The notes under the pieces are model-generated. The model worked only from the letters and a program-made list of their open reading frames with translations, was not told the DNA's origin and did no database searches. The translations under genes and the position numbers were made by a program. Positions 53,286 through 57,938 of a stretch of DNA of 57,938 bases are shown here, in pieces. Source of the stretch: Ignavibacteriales bacterium (GTDB taxonomy: Bacteria > Bacteroidota > Ignavibacteria > Ignavibacteriales > SURF-24); NCBI GenBank assembly GCA_003599415.1, contig QZKB01000113.1, positions 1 through 57,938 on the forward strand, given 5' to 3'. The stretch's first letter is position 1. The number at the start of each line of letters is the position of its first letter.

Positions 53286-54733
53286 TGAGAGACTTTCCCG
53301 TTTTGTAATACGTTCAGATATTTTTTTAATATTAGGTTTTCTTTATTTACCTGGTCAAACTGCGTTTGTAATTCAGCATAGAATTTTGATATATCCTGGT
53401 ATAACTGATTTACTTTGAAATAATCCTTCTGCATTTCCTTAAACTTTTTACCAGGATTTCCGGTAAGCTGGATATAAACAGAAAATATTTCAAAAATTAA
53501 CTTAGCATCATGACGCTTCTCGTTTAATGCTATGCCCTTCCCCTCTTTTGTTTCCTCAAGAAAGCTGCAAAAACTCTCTTCCGAAATTGCCAAAACTTCT
53601 TTTGCACGTTTAACAAGATTTTCCGATCTCAGAATTAAATTATCTTCAGTTTCATCTAAGGCTTTCTTTAAAACATTTTTTAGTTCTCCAATATTTTCAG
53701 CCTCGAACAACCAATCATAATCTCTGTCAACAATCTCTGCCAGTCCCGTACCCTTAGGAACAATTACCGGAACGCCGGCTAATATTGCCTCAAGCGCCAC
53801 ATTACCAAACGGCTCCCATCTGGAAGGAAATACACAAACGCGGGATTCTGCCAGTCTTTCTATCAACTCATCATGTGGCAGGAACTGAAGAAAATGTATT
53901 TTGCTTAATTGCTGAGATGTTAACTTCTCACACCAGTATTCCTGGAATGTTTTTCCGTAGTCATTCCAATATTGATCTTTACCCACAAAATACAATTGAG
54001 CATCGTTATACTTTTCTTCTTCAATTATTTGAATGAATGCCTGTATTAACAAATCGGCGCCTTTGCGGTATTCAAGTCTTCCCACAAAGAATATATTTTT
54101 AGTAACAGGATTATGTTTTGCTGCGCCCGGTACAAAATCATTATTCACAAGATTCGGAACCAGTTTATAATTTATCTCTTCAATCTTTATCTGATCTTTT
54201 AATTCCTTCATCATTATTTCGGTGGGAAAAGTAAAATACTTTGAGTTTCGGAATGTAAACTCTTCCATTAAACCGGTTATAGTAAAATGCTCGTCAACAC
54301 TATCCCTGTTTTTAACGGCAACCATATTCATCGGTCCTTCAACTTCAACAACAAATTTTATATCGGGATATTTACCATACAGAGTTTGATTCAGAATCAT
54401 AAAAAAACCTTCGGAGCCGCAATCGGGTATAACAACGAAATCAAGTTTTATTTCATTAGCTTCAATTAAATCATCTAAAGCTTTCCACATTAAAAATGAA
54501 TTGTTCAGGTTCTGATGCGTCTGAAAATTTTCAAGCGATGCATCAGTAAATACTATTTCGATTCCGTCATAATATTTTGCAACAAGATGTTTTTCCACAT
54601 TTGGGTATTCGTTGGTAATAAGAATTATTCTGTGTCCCTTGCTCTGCATCATTTTCATCTGGAAATAAAAATGGGAGCCTATTCCACCATAGTAAAATGG
54701 AAAAAACTCTCTTGTCACGTAACATATAGTCAA
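53282..54733 (-). CDS. GT4 family glycosyltransferase
   Basis: A 483-residue GT-B glycosyltransferase. The N-terminus (TREFFPFYYGGIGSHFYFQM) is the typical acceptor side. The C-terminal side has VGRLEYRKGADLLIQAF and SRWEPFGNVALEAILAGVPV near residue 314, with the glutamate that binds nucleotide sugar. The last 70 residues form a coiled coil. The start is TTG 54733 behind GGGAGG; an ATG four bases upstream is out of frame. It is translationally coupled to the giant protein. Confidence 0.88.
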   Translation of the reverse strand: MTICYVTREFFPFYYGGIGSHFYFQMKMMQSKGHRIILITNEYPNVEKHLVAKYYDGIEIVFTDASLENFQTHQNLNNSFLMWKALDDLIEANEIKLDFVVIPDCGSEGFFMILNQTLYGKYPDIKFVVEVEGPMNMVAVKNRDSVDEHFTITGLMEEFTFRNSKYFTFPTEIMMKELKDQIKIEEINYKLVPNLVNNDFVPGAAKHNPVTKNIFFVGRLEYRKGADLLIQAFIQIIEEEKYNDAQLYFVGKDQYWNDYGKTFQEYWCEKLTSQQLSKIHFLQFLPHDELIERLAESRVCVFPSRWEPFGNVALEAILAGVPVIVPKGTGLAEIVDRDYDWLFEAENIGELKNVLKKALDETEDNLILRSENLVKRAKEVLAISEESFCSFLEETKEGKGIALNEKRHDAKLIFEIFSVYIQLTGNPGKKFKEMQKDYFKVNQLYQDISKFYAELQTQFDQVNKENLILKKYLNVLQNGKVSQ

Positions 54734-54779
54734 TCATTACCTCCCGGAAAATTTAGAATTACTTCATAAATAAAATCAT

Positions 54780-55643
54780 CTATTCTTTAGAAACCTTAAT
54801 AAGATAGTTGAGATTCTCCAGTGCTACCTCATTTGTCTTGTCAATTGCCAAGACTTTTAAAATTGTCTGTTCTGCATTCTCAAAGTTATTTTCAAGAATC
54901 TCAATTACCGCCAGATCATTTAACACATTAACATCAGCAGGATTATCAATCAGAATATCATTAAGCTGTGCTCTTGCACCAATGAGATCACCTTGTTCAA
55001 TTAAAGACTCTGCATATAAAAATTTCTTCGTATTCGTTTCTTCCACCTGATCGGAATCATCCTCCAACCTGATAGCTGACAGATCCAATACATTATCTTT
55101 AATAAAATACCAGGATTTCCATTCCCGCTCCTGTGTAACAAATAACTGAGCATCTGTTTCTTTCATAAACTCTTCTACTGCTGTCTTTACACCGAACACA
55201 CCGGCAGGTATTGTACCGTCTAAAAAATCATGTCCGCAGAACATTCCACCTTTTTTTAATTTCGGATACCAGGCTTTTAGATCTCTTTTGCATCCTTCAT
55301 ATGAATGATCGGCGTCGATATAAATCCAGTCAAAATATTCATCAGGGAAATGGTCAGTAGCTTCAACAGAATCCATCCTATAAATTTTCACATCGTAATT
55401 TTCTGAGAATCTTGTTACCACATACAGGTAATTATTCAATTGCTCCCTGTAAGAAATATTAGCAACATCCAGGTAATCATCATCTTGCCGCCACCTGTCT
55501 ATTAAATGTATTGTTCCGTTCTTCCATGAATTTCTTATTACCGAAGAAAAGTCTCCTCTTTGAACACCAATCTCAGCACCGTTGCCCGCATAACCCAAGC
55601 GTGTAAATAGTTTTCCAAAATCCAGCCTGTTAGTTATCTGCAT
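54780..55643 (-). CDS. SAM-dependent methyltransferase with TPR tail
   Basis: A 287-residue protein. The N-terminal 200 residues are a class I methyltransferase of the Methyltransf_24 type: GNGAEIGVQRGDFSSVIRNS (SAM-binding loop), YFDWIYIDADHSYEGCKRDL and GGMFCGHDF. The last 80 residues are two TPR-like units. It starts behind AGGAG. In this cluster it probably methylates a sugar or a peptide made by its neighbours. Confidence 0.85.
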   Translation of the reverse strand: MQITNRLDFGKLFTRLGYAGNGAEIGVQRGDFSSVIRNSWKNGTIHLIDRWRQDDDYLDVANISYREQLNNYLYVVTRFSENYDVKIYRMDSVEATDHFPDEYFDWIYIDADHSYEGCKRDLKAWYPKLKKGGMFCGHDFLDGTIPAGVFGVKTAVEEFMKETDAQLFVTQEREWKSWYFIKDNVLDLSAIRLEDDSDQVEETNTKKFLYAESLIEQGDLIGARAQLNDILIDNPADVNVLNDLAVIEILENNFENAEQTILKVLAIDKTNEVALENLNYLIKVSKE

Positions 55644-55652
55644 TCATTTCTC

Positions 55653-56786
55653 CTAATAATTAAGAATTAAATCCCTGTACTTTATTAAATCTTCTCCGGT
55701 TAAGCCTTCAGGTATGTAAGCAACAGCAGCATTATTTTTCAGTTCATTATGAAAAGTACCTTCTTTCAAGGCTCTGAAATATCCGTTTGTATTTTTAATC
55801 GGTTGATATAAGCTTACCCACTTTTTATACAGAAACGGTTTAATTTCCTTAACAAATTGAAACGTGTTCTGCAGGCTTTCTTTTGTTTCACCGGGAAAGC
55901 CGATAAGAAACAAACCATTCACTTTTACGTAATTTGAAAGCAGCTTAATTTTATCAAAGGCTTTATTGATTGTGAAATTCTTTCCCATCATCTTTAGCAT
56001 TGAATTGTCGCCTGATTCAAGCCCAACCTGAACTTCAGTTGGCTTAAATTTTTGCATTACTTCGGCAATTTCTTCGTTTATCAAATTAACGTGGGTAAAG
56101 AAAAGATTCCGGTCATCAATATTTAAGTATTTCTTTTTAAGTTCATTGTAGATATTAAGCATGTGTTCTTTCTTCAAAGTAAAAATGTCATCTGCAAAAA
56201 AAATTTCATTTGCACCTTGTTCCAGCAGGAGCTGAATATTATTCACGGTATAATCAGTATTGAAGTAACTAATTTTATTTTCCGGGTTATGACAGAAGTA
56301 ACAATGGAAGGGGCATCCCCGTGAACTCATTATATTTCTGCCTTTCGCATTCGTAGTAATAAGATCCTTTTTATACCAACCCGGATAAGTTGTAAAGTCT
56401 ATTTGTTTCTCTTTACTGAAAAACTCTTCTCCGTCTCCGTACCAAATTTCAATATCATTTTTGTGAAGCCACTCTTTAGCTTCATTATCAATTATTTTAG
56501 TCCACCTACCGCCAATAATGATTTTAGTATTGCCATAAACCTGTTTAAGAATTTCTATATCCGTAAAAATAGTCTTATTATCTCCCTCGAAAACCGAGAG
56601 CCCAATCAAATTATAATCATTTGTTACAGGTAGTCCGTCGATATAATGTACGTCTACCAGATAATTAAAATTCCTTGCATACGATGCTAAATCATAAACG
56701 CCAATAGGGTTTGTATCCAGCGTAGCAGTTCTCCATTTCCTGGTTACAAGCAGTAATTTTTGTTTTTCTTTACGGCAAATTATCAT
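55653..56786 (-). CDS. Radical SAM protein with B12-binding-like N-terminus
   Basis: A 377-residue protein. The N-terminal half has a Rossmann-like fold as in B12-dependent radical SAM enzymes (YNLIGLSVFEGDNKTIF, TKIIIGGRW), and the radical SAM cluster motif CPFHCYFC is near residue 157. Downstream VQVGLESGDNSMLKMMGKNF and GLFLIGFPGETKESLQNTF are typical. The start is uncertain: ATG 56786 is used here, but TTG codons at 56795 and 56813 are also possible, the former with AGGAG at 4-base spacing. It lies 9 bases before the methyltransferase. The reaction is not predictable from sequence. Confidence 0.8.
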   Translation of the reverse strand: MIICRKEKQKLLLVTRKWRTATLDTNPIGVYDLASYARNFNYLVDVHYIDGLPVTNDYNLIGLSVFEGDNKTIFTDIEILKQVYGNTKIIIGGRWTKIIDNEAKEWLHKNDIEIWYGDGEEFFSKEKQIDFTTYPGWYKKDLITTNAKGRNIMSSRGCPFHCYFCHNPENKISYFNTDYTVNNIQLLLEQGANEIFFADDIFTLKKEHMLNIYNELKKKYLNIDDRNLFFTHVNLINEEIAEVMQKFKPTEVQVGLESGDNSMLKMMGKNFTINKAFDKIKLLSNYVKVNGLFLIGFPGETKESLQNTFQFVKEIKPFLYKKWVSLYQPIKNTNGYFRALKEGTFHNELKNNAAVAYIPEGLTGEDLIKYRDLILNY

Positions 56787-56813
56787 TAAGGCCAATAAAC
56801 TCCTGAATAACAA

Positions 56814-57046
56814 GCCTTTATTTCAACATTTATACCAAAGGAATATTCTTTTAAGAGATGAAATATTATGAGGTGACGGTTTAATATTAGAACAATGGTT
56901 AATAATAACCAACGTCTGATTTATAATTTTGACCAAGAAAAACCAGTAAAACAACACTTAGTTTTTGTTAATTAAATTTTGGAGAGATTGCAGTTGGATA
57001 TTGCGGGAGTAGTTCCGGTAAGATGCAAAACGAAGTATATTAATTT
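56814..57046. other. Intergenic region with a short palindrome
   Basis: No gene is seen in 233 bases between the truncated membrane protein and the radical SAM gene. A 6-bp inverted repeat (TGGTTA-ATAA-TAACCA, 56895-56910) is present, with no terminator T-run. It probably holds the promoter of the island, but no element is convincing. Confidence 0.4.
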
Positions 57047-57938
57047 TTAGATCAATACTGCATCAATCGTTTCATAGATTTTAGCAACTTTCTTTTCTAC
57101 TTCTCCTTTAAGCACCAACTCTCTTGATGCCTTTTCTTTCTGAAGCAGTTCAATCTGTTCTCTAGCCTTTTCAATTTTATTCTTTGATGAGTTTTCATAC
57201 TCTTTTATTTTCTGCTCATTTTCTTTTTTAATTCTCTCAGTTTCTCTTTCCGTCTCAGATTTCAGCTGCGAGATTTTTCTTATTAGTTTCTGCTTTTCAT
57301 TTGACTTTTCAATCATCTTTGCCACCATACCAATTACAGCTATCACCAGTCCAACTATAAAAACTATCGCGCTCCATTTTAATCCTCCTGTAAATACAGA
57401 TAAAATTAGTCCGGATGCTTTTAAATCGTTACCATCGCTTAGGCCATCAATAAAACCGCCGATGATAAAAACAATCATTGAAATAATAAAATTATAAATA
57501 AGTGAATTGTTGAAAGAAACATAGGGATCAAATTCCTGGTTGCTGTCAATTTTTGAAAGTGTATTTTCAACCTGGCTTATAACGCTTGCATACCTGGCTT
57601 CGTTCTGTTTAATAACTTCCTTTACCTGTTCAGAAGCCTTGGTCTTCCACTTTTCCGCATCTTCCTGCAGATAATTTATTTCTTCGTTTTGAAGCTGAAT
57701 TCTTTTTTGCATGGAAGTCATTTCTTCAGTAATTCTTTTCCCTTCTATTTCCTTTATCTGCAATTTTACCTTATCGATAAAATTAAAATACTTTTCCACC
57801 ACATACGAGTCAATCATTCTAATGTAAATTATTTTTTCCTGCTCATATTCTTTAACAAAGTTTTCTATATAATTAAGTTCTGCAGTTAAAGTATCGGTAA
57901 AAAAGTTTTTGATTGGCAGGCTTCTTAGTTTATCCGCA
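57047..57938 (-). CDS. Coiled-coil protein with two membrane helices (partial)
   Basis: The frame is open to the right edge: the 40 codons before the first visible ATG (57817) continue without a stop, so the N-terminus is outside the window. In the visible 297 codons there is an N-terminal coiled coil, two membrane segments (about 148-165 and 188-210, counting from the window edge), and a second long charged coiled coil (KLIRKISQLKSETERETERI). I do not recognise the family. There is no flagellar signature, so it may belong to a neighbouring locus. Confidence 0.7.
   Translation of the reverse strand, partial: ADKLRSLPIKNFFTDTLTAELNYIENFVKEYEQEKIIYIRMIDSYVVEKYFNFIDKVKLQIKEIEGKRITEEMTSMQKRIQLQNEEINYLQEDAEKWKTKASEQVKEVIKQNEARYASVISQVENTLSKIDSNQEFDPYVSFNNSLIYNFIISMIVFIIGGFIDGLSDGNDLKASGLILSVFTGGLKWSAIVFIVGLVIAVIGMVAKMIEKSNEKQKLIRKISQLKSETERETERIKKENEQKIKEYENSSKNKIEKAREQIELLQKEKASRELVLKGEVEKKVAKIYETIDAVLI

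Overview
The window is a nearly complete flagellar and chemotaxis locus from an AT-rich Gram-negative bacterium. Every gene I can support lies on the minus strand, so transcription runs from high to low coordinates. FlgA implies a P-ring and therefore an outer membrane. FlhF/FlhG, sigma-28/FlgM, sigma-54-type signals and an NtrC-type activator are all present. Protein style, low GC and clear AGGAGG ribosome sites suggest Ignavibacteriota or a near relative (Ignavibacterium/Melioribacter type). That placement is inference from reading, not a search.

Layout in the order of transcription. (1) 57938-44278 is a glycan and modification island: a truncated coiled-coil membrane protein, a radical SAM protein, a methyltransferase-TPR protein, a GT4 glycosyltransferase, a 2,486-residue multi-enzyme protein (radical SAM/SPASM, GT2, methyltransferase-like, GT4, four more GT2-type domains, TPR) and a GT2-TPR protein. 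(2) 44183-39172 is the late filament cluster: two paralogous flagellins, each with its own sigma-28 promoter and terminator, then fliS, fliD, a small helical protein and flgM. (3) 39022-36876 is a soluble histidine kinase and a sigma-54 response regulator, the likely master switch. (4) 36547-29528 is the chemotaxis operon: HEAT protein, cheR, two cheY, a cheZ-like gene, cheA, cheB and an 81-residue unknown. (5) 29312-15620 is the rod, MS-ring, C-ring, ATPase and hook operon: flgB, flgC, an unknown, fliE-F-G-H-I-J, a MotE-like gene, a giant fliK, flgD, a TIGR02530-type gene and flgE, closed by a strong terminator. (6) 15526-6350 runs fliL-M-N-O-P-Q-R, flhB, flhA, flhF, flhG from a perfect sigma-54 promoter. 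(7) 6276-1 holds a small membrane protein, fliA, two HDOD genes, a pseudo-histidine kinase, a membrane protein, flgF, flgG and the start of flgA.

Read together, the sequence suggests a hierarchy. The kinase/sigma-54 regulator would drive the basal body and export operons. FliA, held by FlgM until hook completion, would then drive flagellin from matched sigma-28 promoters. Both flagellin leaders carry GGA hairpins and GGA-containing Shine-Dalgarno sites, and flgE has a separate GC-rich double-hairpin leader, so RNA-level control is also likely. The island directly upstream of the flagellins probably decorates the filament. No motA/motB, cheW, MCP, flgH, flgI, flgK or flgL is present; some probably lie beyond the left edge. 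I saw no tRNA, rRNA, CRISPR array or insertion sequence. Several gene starts are revised from the longest reading frame because promoters or ribosome sites lie inside the extension.
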